The notes: generated from the letters alone by a model not told the origin. A stretch of DNA of 22,332 nt from Stenotrophomonas sp. (GCA_003525885.1 DQIG01000060.1:12112-34443); one strand, 5' to 3'; counted from the first letter of the stretch, positions 8,107 to 14,797 are shown. Program-made: numbers and translations.

Positions 8107-8497
8107 CGGAATCCACCTTCTTGGTCAGGGCCTGCTGGCGCTGTGCCGCCAGGCGTTCGAGTCGAGCGATGCGGTCTGCACGGGCATCCAGTTCGGCGAT
8201 CGCTGCGCGCTGCTGGGCCAGCTTCGTATCTGCCTCCCGTTTGAGGGCGGCCCGTAATGTGGCAACTGCATCGGCGTTGCCGGCGGCGACGTTGCGCGCG
8301 GTGTCGCGCTCCGCGCTGATTGCGATGACCTGGTCGGACAAAGCGTTGACCCGATCGACCTGGCTTCCCGCGCCCCACCGGTGGCCCAGCCAGACGCCCA
8401 AGAAGAAGGCGACAACCACCACGGCCAGGGCGAAACGCAACACGACCGGACCCGTGGCAGCACCCACGACGTGCTTGGCGGTCAGGTGCGGGTTCAC
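8015..8497 (-). CDS. Inner-membrane spanin (Rz-like)
   Basis: The start is taken as GTG 8497-8495, which overlaps the upstream TGA (GTGA) and gives 160 residues. It has a short cytoplasmic N-terminus, one membrane helix (about 18-38, VVLRFALAVVVVAFFLGVWL) and a long Ala/Arg/Glu-rich periplasmic coiled coil (about 45-125). Two cysteines near the end (EDCNVL and PVCAAL) could form the intermolecular disulfide seen in Rz dimers. With the embedded Rz1 it forms a two-component spanin. The reading from 8533 adds 12 residues antisense to nothing and lacks a better ribosome-binding site. Confidence 0.82.
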   Translation of the reverse strand: MNPHLTAKHVVGAATGPVVLRFALAVVVVAFFLGVWLGHRWGAGSQVDRVNALSDQVIAISAERDTARNVAAGNADAVATLRAALKREADTKLAQQRAAIAELDARADRIARLERLAAQRQQALTKKVDSDEDCNVLRTTPVCAALARGLWGDQATADPH

Positions 8498-9225
8498 GCA
8501 CTCACCGCCTTGCGGGCACGGCGCAGGCGCCACCAGGTGAAGATGCTGGCGCCGGCGAGTGCCATCACGCCGACGGCGATCGCAAGGCGCAACCAGCTCG
8601 GCAGGCCGGTGGTGGCCTGCGCCACGGCATTGACCTGCTGGATCGCCGGCAGCACGCCTTGGATGACCGGCTGCAGCTGCTGTGCGGCTTCCACGGCGGC
8701 CATCGTGCCGCCCGCTGCGGCTGCAGTAGCAGCTGCCGTGGTGACCGACGCAGGCACGGCAACCAGGGGCTTTGCGCCGGGGTTGACGACGCCGGCCAGG
8801 CGCAGCCCTTCCTCGATCACGTCCGAGCTGTAAGGCTGCTGGCCGTTCTCGTGCCGAATGATGGCCTCGACCATCGGGCGCATGCGACGGTATTCGTGGG
8901 TGTTGATGAACTGGGTCGGCGCGACACCGACGGCCCCCGCCACCGCGCTAACGTAGGCGTCGGTGTTGTTCTCGCTCGGCGGCGCCCAGCGATCGATCAG
9001 CTGCCGCACGTTGCTGCAACCGTGCCTGTCCTGGTAGTTGATCAGCAACAGGGCCATCGCGCGGATACCCCAGGTCGGTGCCGAGAACACTTCGAAGCGC
9101 GTCTCCTTGCGCTGCTCCTCGGTCATCCGCTCGCGGGACATGCGCCCCTGCCACTTGTTGGCGGAGTTGCGTTCGATGTTGCCCGGATTGTTGTTGCGGA
9201 TGCCGCGCGTGGTCTTGGTCGTCAT
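8494..9225 (-). CDS. Phage 'structural protein P5'-like muralytic enzyme with C-terminal membrane helix
   Basis: A 243-residue protein. The N-terminal domain (1-145) carries RGIRNNNPGNIERN (7-20), RFEVFSAPTWGIRAMALLL (43-61) and DRWAPPSENNT (78-88), which are signatures of the P5-like family of phage peptidoglycan-degrading proteins often annotated as endolysin. It is followed by an Ala-rich linker (150-205) and one membrane helix (about 211-232) ending in the basic RLRRARKA. A membrane anchor is not usual for a soluble endolysin. It is the first gene of the lysis/packaging operon, 112 bases after the candidate late promoter, with AGGAG before the ATG. Endolysin is the best call; catalytic residues were not assigned. 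Confidence 0.7.
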   Translation of the reverse strand: MTTKTTRGIRNNNPGNIERNSANKWQGRMSRERMTEEQRKETRFEVFSAPTWGIRAMALLLINYQDRHGCSNVRQLIDRWAPPSENNTDAYVSAVAGAVGVAPTQFINTHEYRRMRPMVEAIIRHENGQQPYSSDVIEEGLRLAGVVNPGAKPLVAVPASVTTAAATAAAAGGTMAAVEAAQQLQPVIQGVLPAIQQVNAVAQATTGLPSWLRLAIAVGVMALAGASIFTWWRLRRARKAVSA

Positions 9226-9337
9226 GGCCTGCTCCTGGAATAGAAGGGCCGACGGGACACGACGAGGAGCGCCCGTCGACCAGGCGCGCCCCGAACGCGC
9301 CGAATCGATGGGATGCAGTCTCTATTTCGACAACGCG

Positions 9338-9382
9338 CAGGTCATTTGCACGCGTTCCAAGCCTTCCTCGCGCGCGCGCGAG
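9338..9382 (-). promoter_or_regulatory. Candidate late promoter for the lysis/packaging operon (Plys-like)
   Basis: On the minus strand GAACGCGTGCAAATGACCTG (9357-9338) repeats the element ahead of the protease gene with one mismatch. Upstream lies the perfect 16-bp palindrome CTCGCGCGCGCGCGAG (9367-9382). It is in the gap between the terminator of the repressor operon and the first late gene. This is where Mu has the C-activated Plys. An activator (Mor) site at the palindrome and an activator-dependent start just downstream of the core are inferred. The rest of the 9226-9427 gap shows only the leader and the terminator. Confidence 0.6.
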
Positions 9383-9401
9383 ATAGTGGGCAGGAAACGA
9401 A

Positions 9402-9425
9402 GAAGGCCACCCGGAGGTGGCCTTC
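9402..9425 (-). terminator. Hairpin terminator of the repressor operon
   Basis: A perfect 10-bp stem (GAAGGCCACC / GGTGGCCTTC) with a 4-base loop starts 2 bases after the stop of the SmpA-like gene. On the minus strand it is followed by a T-rich stretch (TTCGTTTCC). It would stop transcription of the lysogenic operon before it reaches the late promoter and lysis genes. Confidence 0.75.
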
Positions 9426-9427
9426 AG

Positions 9428-9811
9428 TCAATGCGCCGCATGGGCTGCGGCAGGTTGTTCCATCAATCTCCTCCGCGCGTCAGGCGACAGGTCTATGCCT
9501 TGCAGTTGCAGGATGCGCTGGAAGGTTCCATCCGTATTGAACACCAGCATCACGTGCTTGATCTGTGTGTCGGAACGCCCTGTCCAAACGCTGGACTTCG
9601 ACTGGACGTGCTGCCAGAGGTACGCGATTGCTCCGCTTTTGCCCACGGTAGAACTCTGCGGCTCGGCACCGAGCAGCGCGACCGCTTCGGCGAGCGTGGT
9701 CTTTCCGACCTCCAACTGAGCGAGGTTGGCGGCGTTGAACTCCCGCCCGATGGTCGCCTTTGCGGCGGTCAGTAGCAGCAGAGCGATTACAGCGAAGCAG
9801 AGCTTCTTCAT
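9428..9811 (-). CDS. Small exported SmpA/BamE-like protein, candidate lysogenic conversion gene
   Basis: A 127-residue protein with an N-terminal signal peptide (basic MKKL, hydrophobic core to about residue 17, Ala-rich cleavage region). It has no lipobox cysteine at the cleavage site. Residues 27-80 resemble the SmpA/OmlA (BamE) fold: LAQLEVGKTTLAEAVALLGA is the usual LxxGxTxxEVxxLLG motif, followed by a strand ending YLWQHV. The ATG overlaps the repressor stop (ATGA), and a terminator follows, so it should be made in the lysogen together with the repressor. Such genes often alter the envelope, for example superinfection exclusion. That function is inference. The true role is unknown. Confidence 0.7.
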   Translation of the reverse strand: MKKLCFAVIALLLLTAAKATIGREFNAANLAQLEVGKTTLAEAVALLGAEPQSSTVGKSGAIAYLWQHVQSKSSVWTGRSDTQIKHVMLVFNTDGTFQRILQLQGIDLSPDARRRLMEQPAAAHAAH

Positions 9812-10266
9812 GTTGACTTTCTCCGTGTGGTCTTACGGGGTTTGACGGCGACGCTGGACTCCTCCGGGGCGGAGCGGACGTCGTGGACGAACCCGTCAAT
9901 GGTGGACTGCAGCAGGTCCGACTGCCCCAACGCCGCACCGACCAGGATGTCGCGGACGAGCGCCTGGTAGCTCTCAGGAAGGTCGAGGGTCGATGCCTTC
10001 TGTGACGCATCCGAAAGCAGCTTCATTCGACGGCCTAGCTCGACTTCTGCCGGCTGCGCGAACACCGGTCCGCTACCCGTCGCTAGGTACTCGGCACGAA
10101 CGTGTAGTTTTTCCACCAGCCCGCGCATTTCGTCCGATGACAGCTTCTTGACCCGACCCGAGGTCAGGTTCTTTACGCGATCGATAGATATACCAAGCCT
10201 TTCAGCCAGATCGACCTGTCTGAATCCCCCGTCTTCCATGATCTGGCGGATGAGTGAAGAAACCAC
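9808..10266 (-). CDS. HTH repressor (Mu c-like, central switch regulator)
   Basis: The start is taken as GTG 10266-10264 with AAGGGG 6 bases upstream, giving 152 residues. A TTG at 10281 is open but would lie at the predicted transcription start. Residues 14-42 form a helix-turn-helix (FRQVDLAERLGISIDRVKNL). They are followed by a helical region with LVEKLHVRAEYLATGSGP, which is typical of phage XRE-type repressors, and a basic tail (KPRKTTRRKST). No S24/LexA-type peptidase domain is visible, so induction by self-cleavage is unlikely. It is divergent from the early operon across an operator region and overlaps the downstream exported-protein gene. Confidence 0.8.
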   Translation of the reverse strand: MVSSLIRQIMEDGGFRQVDLAERLGISIDRVKNLTSGRVKKLSSDEMRGLVEKLHVRAEYLATGSGPVFAQPAEVELGRRMKLLSDASQKASTLDLPESYQALVRDILVGAALGQSDLLQSTIDGFVHDVRSAPEESSVAVKPRKTTRRKST

Positions 10267-10273
10267 ACGAACC

Positions 10274-10335
10274 CCTTGCAAGGTGTACTTTTTACACTTA
10301 GGATTGTTCCGGAGTCGTCAACGGCCCTTTTACAC
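10274..10335. promoter_or_regulatory. Overlapping early and repressor promoters with inverted-repeat operator
   Basis: Plus strand: TTGCAA (10276-10281), a 17-base spacer and TAGGAT (10299-10304) form a plausible early promoter. Minus strand: TTGACG (10321-10316), a 17-base spacer and AGTGTA (10298-10293) form a plausible repressor promoter. The inverted repeat GTGTA-N5-TACAC (10283-10297) lies inside the early-promoter spacer and covers the repressor -10. A 10-bp palindrome CCTTGCAAGG (10274-10283) overlaps the early -35. TTTTACAC occurs twice (10290-10297 and 10328-10335). One bound protein could therefore control both directions. The promoters are read by eye. Confidence 0.6.
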
Positions 10336-10364
10336 CCCGGCAATAAGAACCGAAGGATAACCCA

Positions 10365-10577
10365 ATGCGTTCCACTGACCCCGGCCTTGATCTTCACAAA
10401 CGTGTGCGCGCCGGCTTCGTACTGCAGGGCAAGACCCTGACCGAGTGGTGCCGTGCCAACGGCACCACTGTGACCAATGCGCGTGCCGCATTGCTTGGCA
10501 CCTGGAACGGCCCCAAGGGCCGCGCGATGCGCAGCCGGATCGTAAAGGCGGCCTGCATCGATCGGGTGCAGGCATGA
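10365..10577 (+). CDS. Ner-like early DNA-binding protein
   Basis: A 70-residue basic protein and the first gene of the early operon. An AAGGA ribosome-binding site lies 7 bases before the ATG. Residues 12-62 hold a compact HTH-like region: GFVLQGKTLTEWCRANG, then TTVTNARAALLG, then TWNGPKGRAMRSRI. It occupies the place of Mu ner, facing the repressor, where Ner turns down early and repressor transcription once lytic growth starts. The sequence is not close to Mu Ner, so the equivalence is by position and fold. Its stop overlaps the next ATG. Confidence 0.65.
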   Translation: MRSTDPGLDLHKRVRAGFVLQGKTLTEWCRANGTTVTNARAALLGTWNGPKGRAMRSRIVKAACIDRVQA

Positions 10578-10882
10578 ACGCCCCGGCACAGCAACCCGTG
10601 CGGCGGGCATTGCGCCTGATCTTCGCCCTGCAGGGGCACGCCTTCGATGGGCTGCGCCTCAAGCAGTTGGCCGATTCGATCAAGGCAACGCCTTCGACGG
10701 TCCTGCGTGACCTGGAGGTACTGGCCGACGAAGGCATCGCAGAGCGCATCGCCGGCCGCGATGAGTACTGGCGCCTTTCCCCCCGACTGATCCAGCTGGC
10801 TCGCGCTCACGAACAGGAGCTGGCGCGTGTGCGCCAACGCCTGGAAGAGACCGAGCAGCGCTATTCCCGCAACCCCAACTGA
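10574..10882 (+). CDS. Small IclR-type winged-helix DNA-binding protein
   Basis: A 102-residue protein whose first 70 residues resemble an IclR N-terminal winged helix: RRALRLIFALQGHAFDGLRL, LKQLADSIKATPSTVLRDLEVL, then a wing (EGIAERIAGRDEYWRLS). The C-terminal helix (about 73-98) is charged and probably coiled. There is no IclR effector domain. The start ATG at 10574 overlaps the previous stop (ATGA). In Mu-like phages of proteobacteria such a protein often lies between ner and the transposase genes. Its target is unknown. An early regulator is likely. Confidence 0.65.
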   Translation: MNAPAQQPVRRALRLIFALQGHAFDGLRLKQLADSIKATPSTVLRDLEVLADEGIAERIAGRDEYWRLSPRLIQLARAHEQELARVRQRLEETEQRYSRNPN

Positions 10883-10897
10883 TCGACGAGGACAGCA

Positions 10898-11815
10898 ATG
10901 ACCAAGAAAGACACCGCAGGCCGCAAGGCCATCGCACAGGCCGAGGTAGTGGGGCCGGAGTTCATCGGCAAGACCGACGCCAATGATGCGGCTCAGATGG
11001 AGCAGATGCGCGAGCGTCAGCTCGCACTGGTGGAACAGTTCGGCGAGGGCCTGGCATGGCATCCGGACCACTACGAGGCCGCGATCCGCCGCGAGCTGCA
11101 TCGCGGTTGCGAGGCGTTCCTGCGCGCAGGTAGCTACCTGCTGGTGGCTCGCGAGTGCAGCGTCCACGGCGAGTGGGCGGGAATGCTGCAGCGCCTGGGC
11201 ATGGAATTGCGGCAGGCCCAGCGGATGATGGAGGCGGCGCGGCGCGTGGCCGCCTTGCCAAATGCGTCGACGTCGACGCATTTGGTCACTGCGATCAAGA
11301 GCGAGAGCAAGCTGATCGAGCTGCTTTCGCTGCCGGAGGAGCAGTTCAAGGAGCTGGCGGAAACCGGAGAGACCGGCGAACTGGAACTCGATGACGTCGG
11401 CAACATGTCCGTGCGCGAACTGCGCGAGGCAGTCCGTAACGCCCGCGCGGATATCGAAGCAAAAGACCAGCGAATCAGCAAGTTGTCCGATGACCTGAAC
11501 AGGGAACATGAGAAGACGACCAAGGCACAACGCCGCTGGAAAACTGCCGAGGCCGATCAACAGCTGATCATCCTCAAGCAGGCCGTCACCGAAGCCGAGC
11601 AGGCTGTTCTCGCTGCCTTGGGCAATGGCAAGGCCGGCTTGATGGCAGCAGTCCGTGCATGCGCCATGCATGCCTCCGAGACCGACCAGGACACCGACGC
11701 AGCGGTTTTCCTCAGCGACACCATCGGCCGCCTGCTCAACGCGGTACGCACCGTGCGTGACGACGAGGAGCTGCCTCTCTCCCTGCCGCTGGTACATGAC
11801 GGCTCGGAGGCCTGA
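10898..11815 (+). CDS. DUF3102 protein
   Basis: A 305-residue protein of the DUF3102 type. The N-terminal half (45-145) is helical with the family-like stretch YEAAIRRELHRGCEAFLRAG, then SYLLVARE, then WAGMLQRLGMELRQAQRMM and SESKLIELLSLPEEQ. Residues 170-240 form a long coiled coil (MSVRELREAVRNARADIEAK onwards). The C-terminus is helical. DUF3102 proteins occur in phages and plasmids and are of unknown function. A DNA-binding, partition-like role is possible. The codons for residues 121-130 contain a perfect 28-bp palindrome; see separate entry. GAGGA precedes the ATG. Confidence 0.75.
   Translation: MTKKDTAGRKAIAQAEVVGPEFIGKTDANDAAQMEQMRERQLALVEQFGEGLAWHPDHYEAAIRRELHRGCEAFLRAGSYLLVARECSVHGEWAGMLQRLGMELRQAQRMMEAARRVAALPNASTSTHLVTAIKSESKLIELLSLPEEQFKELAETGETGELELDDVGNMSVRELREAVRNARADIEAKDQRISKLSDDLNREHEKTTKAQRRWKTAEADQQLIILKQAVTEAEQAVLAALGNGKAGLMAAVRACAMHASETDQDTDAAVFLSDTIGRLLNAVRTVRDDEELPLSLPLVHDGSEA
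11258..11285. repeat. Perfect 28-bp palindrome inside the DUF3102 gene
   Basis: The half-site CCAAATGCGTCGAC (11258-11271) is followed directly by its exact reverse complement (11272-11285), with no spacer. It encodes the residues PNASTSTHLV. Perfect symmetry of this length is not required by the protein, so it may be a protein-binding site, a processing or pausing hairpin, or a cis-acting site. Confidence 0.9.
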
Positions 11816-11817
11816 GC

Positions 11818-13623
11818 ATGTCCGCCGAAGCCCTCATCCATGCGGCGGCCGGCAAACTGCTGGCGGCGCCGCACGGTAGCAAGAGCCGCATCGCGGTCGA
11901 GCTGGCCGAGCAGATGGGTTGCTCGGTTCAGACCGCCTACCGTCGCCTGCAGCAGGTGACGGGCGGCATCAAGCCCCGCAAGAAGCGATCAGATGCTGGT
12001 GAACTCGCGCTGACCCGCGACGAAGCCGCAGCCATCGCCGCCCTGGTCGAAGAGACCCGGCGCCTCACCGGCACCGGCACCCTGCCGGTCGAGGACGCCG
12101 TGGAAATTCTGCGCACTAATGACCGCATCGAAGCGCTGCGCGTCGACAAGGCAACCGGAGAGCTGGTGCCGTTGAGCGTTTCCTCAATCTGTCGCGCCAT
12201 TCGCGCCTACGGGTTCCATCGCGACCAGCTGGCGGCACCGACTCCGGCTGCACGCCTGGCATCGCCGCATCCGAATCACCTCTGGCAGATCGACGCCTCG
12301 GTGAGCCGCCAGTTCTATCTGGCAGCGAATGGCACCGAGGTGATGGACAAGCGCCGCTTCTATCGCGGCAAGCCGGAGAACTTCACCAAGATCGCCGAGA
12401 ACCGCTTGTGGCGCTATGCGATCACCGACCACGCGAGCGGTGCGATCGAGGTGTTCTACGTGCTGGGCGCCGAGAGCAGCGCCAATCTGCTGTCGGCCCT
12501 GATCCACGCAATGACGCGGCGCGAGATGGGCACGATGCACGGTATCCCGAAGCTGCTGATGATGGATCCCGGCAGTGCGATGGTTGCGGCGACGACGCGC
12601 AGCTTCCTGTCGGCCTGCGGCATCGAAGTGATCATCAACGAGGTCGGCAATGCCCGTGCGAAGGGCCAGGTGGAGAACGCGAACTACCTGATCGAGACCC
12701 ACTTTGAAGCCATGCTCAAGACCAGGGCGCCGGTCACCAGCCTGGAGGAGATGAACACCCTGGCTCAGCAGTGGGCGCGGGCGTACAACGCCACACGCAT
12801 CCACACCCGCACGGGCATGACCAGGCGCGACGGATGGCTGCGCATCACACCGGAACAGCTGCGCATCGCTCCTGACGTCCAGGTACTGCGGCAGCTGGCT
12901 ACCAGCGCGCCGAAAGCATGCACGGTGCGTGACTGCATCATCCGCTTTCGCGGCAAGCAGTACGACGTGCGCGGAATCCCGGGCCTCATCAACGGCCAGC
13001 GCGTGGACGTGGTGGTCAATGCGCTGGAGCCGGACAACAGCGTGCGTGTGCTGATGCCGGGCGAACGGGACAGTGCGCCGATTCACTTCGTTGCACCGCG
13101 CCTGCAGCACGACGACTGGGGCTTCCTCGATACCGCTGCCCAAGTTGGCACTGAGTATCGGGCTGCGCCGGAGACGCCGGCGGACGCGGCGCGAAAGGAA
13201 CTGGATCGCCTGGCGATGGAGGTCAAGAGCGATGCCGAGGCGATCGCCGCGCGCAAGGCCCGCCGCGTGCCATTCGGCGGCAAGGTCGACCCGATGAAAC
13301 ACATTCGCGAGGCCAATGTTGCTCCCAGCCTGCCGCGCTCGGGAACCCTGGCCGAGCTGGACGCGCCCCAGGTGCTGGCAGCTCAGCGCATCGAGCCCGA
13401 GGTCGTCCGGGCCGAGCTGCCCCCGCTCAACCACGTTGAGGCCGCAATGCGCCTTAAGCCGCTGGTCGAGCGGTCAGGCAATTCCTGGTCACCGGAAATG
13501 TATGCACGCACCTGCCAGCGCTGGCCCGAGGGTCTGCCGGTGCATGAGGTCGAGGCCTGGGCGATCGCCCTGGTCGAACCCGAGCGTGGCGGCCTGCGCG
13601 TCATCAACGGAGGTGCCGCGTGA
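11818..13623 (+). CDS. MuA-like DDE transposase
   Basis: A 601-residue transposase that would carry out insertion and replicative transposition of the phage. An N-terminal HTH region (20-50, RIAVELAEQMGCSVQTAYRR) and a second helical region (65-135) probably bind the phage ends. The RNase-H-like catalytic core has Asp159 (LWQIDAS), Asp250 (LLMMDPGSAM) and Glu286 (KGQVENANYLIE), a D-D(35)E arrangement. A Mu-transposase C-terminal beta-barrel-like domain follows (about 345-420, DCIIRFRGKQYDVRGI), and then a helical tail that in MuA contacts MuB. The start ATG is 2 bases after the DUF3102 stop. The stop overlaps the MuB-like GTG. Confidence 0.93.
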   Translation: MSAEALIHAAAGKLLAAPHGSKSRIAVELAEQMGCSVQTAYRRLQQVTGGIKPRKKRSDAGELALTRDEAAAIAALVEETRRLTGTGTLPVEDAVEILRTNDRIEALRVDKATGELVPLSVSSICRAIRAYGFHRDQLAAPTPAARLASPHPNHLWQIDASVSRQFYLAANGTEVMDKRRFYRGKPENFTKIAENRLWRYAITDHASGAIEVFYVLGAESSANLLSALIHAMTRREMGTMHGIPKLLMMDPGSAMVAATTRSFLSACGIEVIINEVGNARAKGQVENANYLIETHFEAMLKTRAPVTSLEEMNTLAQQWARAYNATRIHTRTGMTRRDGWLRITPEQLRIAPDVQVLRQLATSAPKACTVRDCIIRFRGKQYDVRGIPGLINGQRVDVVVNALEPDNSVRVLMPGERDSAPIHFVAPRLQHDDWGFLDTAAQVGTEYRAAPETPADAARKELDRLAMEVKSDAEAIAARKARRVPFGGKVDPMKHIREANVAPSLPRSGTLAELDAPQVLAAQRIEPEVVRAELPPLNHVEAAMRLKPLVERSGNSWSPEMYARTCQRWPEGLPVHEVEAWAIALVEPERGGLRVINGGAA

Positions 13624-14795
13624 CGCTGCGTCTGAAATCGATCCTTGCCCGCGCCGGCATCAAGCAGGGGACGCTGGCAAAGGCGGTGTCCCTCAGCCGC
13701 CCGGCCCTGAATGCCTTGATCAACCACGGCGTGCTGCCGACTGGCTGCGACCAGCCCCGAGTCCGGTCCGCCATCTCTGTGTTCCTGCTGGAAAGCGGCG
13801 CCCCGGCCGTCGACTGGCACCTGGAGGAGGAGCCGGCGTGCGCTAACACGCCGGCCCCGGTTTCCCCACCGCAAGACCCCGATACCGCTACCGAAATCAA
13901 CGACGAGGAAGACCCTATGCTACTGCGATACCAGGCACTGACCCCACAGGCCCGTAGGCACTTCGGCCTGCCGGGCAATCCTTTCGCCGACCCCGCCAGC
14001 CACGACGAGGTCTTCCTGTCCCCCGATATCCGGTACGTGCGCGAGAGCATGTATCAGATCGCCCGCAATGGCGGTTTCGCTGCCGTGATCGGCGAGAGCG
14101 GCGCAGGCAAGTCGACCCTGCGCGAAGACATGGTCGACCGCATCCAGCGCGAGGAGCAGGCGGTCATCGTGATCCAGCCCTATGTGCTGGCCAGCGAGGG
14201 CAGCGACAGTGTCGGCAAGACCCTGCGCAGCCACCACATCGCCGAGGCGATCATGGCAGCGGTATCTCCGCTGGCCAAGCCAAAGAGCAGCCCGGAGGCC
14301 CGCTTCCGCCAGCTGCACGAAAGCCTGCGTGATAGCGCCCGCGCCGGCCACAGCCACGTGCTGGTGATCGAAGAGGCGCACAGCCTGCCGCTGCCGACGC
14401 TCAAGCACCTCAAGCGCTTCCGTGAATTGAAGGACGGCCTGCGCCCGCTGCTGTCGGTAATCCTGATCGGCCAGCCCGAGCTGGGCGACAAGCTCTCCGA
14501 ACACAACCCGGAAGTGCGGGAGGTCGTGCAACGCATTGAAATCATGCACCTGCCGGCGCTCGACGGTGAGCTGGAGAACTACCTCGCGCACCGCTTCCGC
14601 CAGCTGAGCGTGCCGCTGGAAAAGATCATGGATCGCTCTGCGATCGAGGCGCTGCGGGTCAAGCTGGTGCCGCCACGGGGTACCGGAACGCTGCTGTATC
14701 CGCTGGCGGTCCAGAACACCCTGGCAGCAGCCATGAACCGTGCGGCCAACCTGGGCGTGCCGACCGTCACCGCCGACGTTGTCCGGGGGGTCTGA
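13620..14795 (+). CDS. MuB-like transposition AAA+ ATPase
   Basis: A 391-residue protein with a GTG start overlapping the transposase stop (GTGA). Residues 12-40 are an HTH (GIKQGTLAKAVSLSRPALNA), as in the N-terminal domain of MuB. Residues 66-99 are a Pro/Glu-rich linker. The AAA ATPase has Walker A GESGAGKST (158-166), Walker B HVLVIEEAH (246-254) and a sensor stretch ILIGQPELG (281-289), which is also the ExeA-like pattern. MuB binds target DNA, stimulates MuA and gives target immunity. An internal ATG at 13917 with a strong ribosome-binding site could yield a second form; see next entry. Confidence 0.92.
   Translation: MTLRLKSILARAGIKQGTLAKAVSLSRPALNALINHGVLPTGCDQPRVRSAISVFLLESGAPAVDWHLEEEPACANTPAPVSPPQDPDTATEINDEEDPMLLRYQALTPQARRHFGLPGNPFADPASHDEVFLSPDIRYVRESMYQIARNGGFAAVIGESGAGKSTLREDMVDRIQREEQAVIVIQPYVLASEGSDSVGKTLRSHHIAEAIMAAVSPLAKPKSSPEARFRQLHESLRDSARAGHSHVLVIEEAHSLPLPTLKHLKRFRELKDGLRPLLSVILIGQPELGDKLSEHNPEVREVVQRIEIMHLPALDGELENYLAHRFRQLSVPLEKIMDRSAIEALRVKLVPPRGTGTLLYPLAVQNTLAAAMNRAANLGVPTVTADVVRGV
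13917..14795 (+). CDS. Possible short MuB form from an internal start
   Basis: An in-frame ATG at 13917 (residue 100) has GAGGAA at 13905-13910, with ideal spacing. The product would be a 292-residue AAA ATPase beginning MLLRYQALTPQARRHFGLPG, lacking the HTH and linker. This start coincides with where ExeA-like ATPases normally begin (the FGLPGNPF motif). The sequence shows the signal. Actual use is inference. Confidence 0.4.
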   Translation: MLLRYQALTPQARRHFGLPGNPFADPASHDEVFLSPDIRYVRESMYQIARNGGFAAVIGESGAGKSTLREDMVDRIQREEQAVIVIQPYVLASEGSDSVGKTLRSHHIAEAIMAAVSPLAKPKSSPEARFRQLHESLRDSARAGHSHVLVIEEAHSLPLPTLKHLKRFRELKDGLRPLLSVILIGQPELGDKLSEHNPEVREVVQRIEIMHLPALDGELENYLAHRFRQLSVPLEKIMDRSAIEALRVKLVPPRGTGTLLYPLAVQNTLAAAMNRAANLGVPTVTADVVRGV

Positions 14796-14797
14796 GC

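Noticed and set aside
10394..11797. Long minus-strand open frame (467 codons) opposite the IclR-type and DUF3102 genes
   Set aside because: It is antisense to two well-supported genes with ribosome-binding sites and coupled junctions, has a biased composition, and reflects high GC coding on the other strand.
12184..13434. Minus-strand open frame of 416 codons across the transposase gene
   Set aside because: It is antisense to the DDE transposase, lacks any recognisable motif and is not tied to neighbouring genes.
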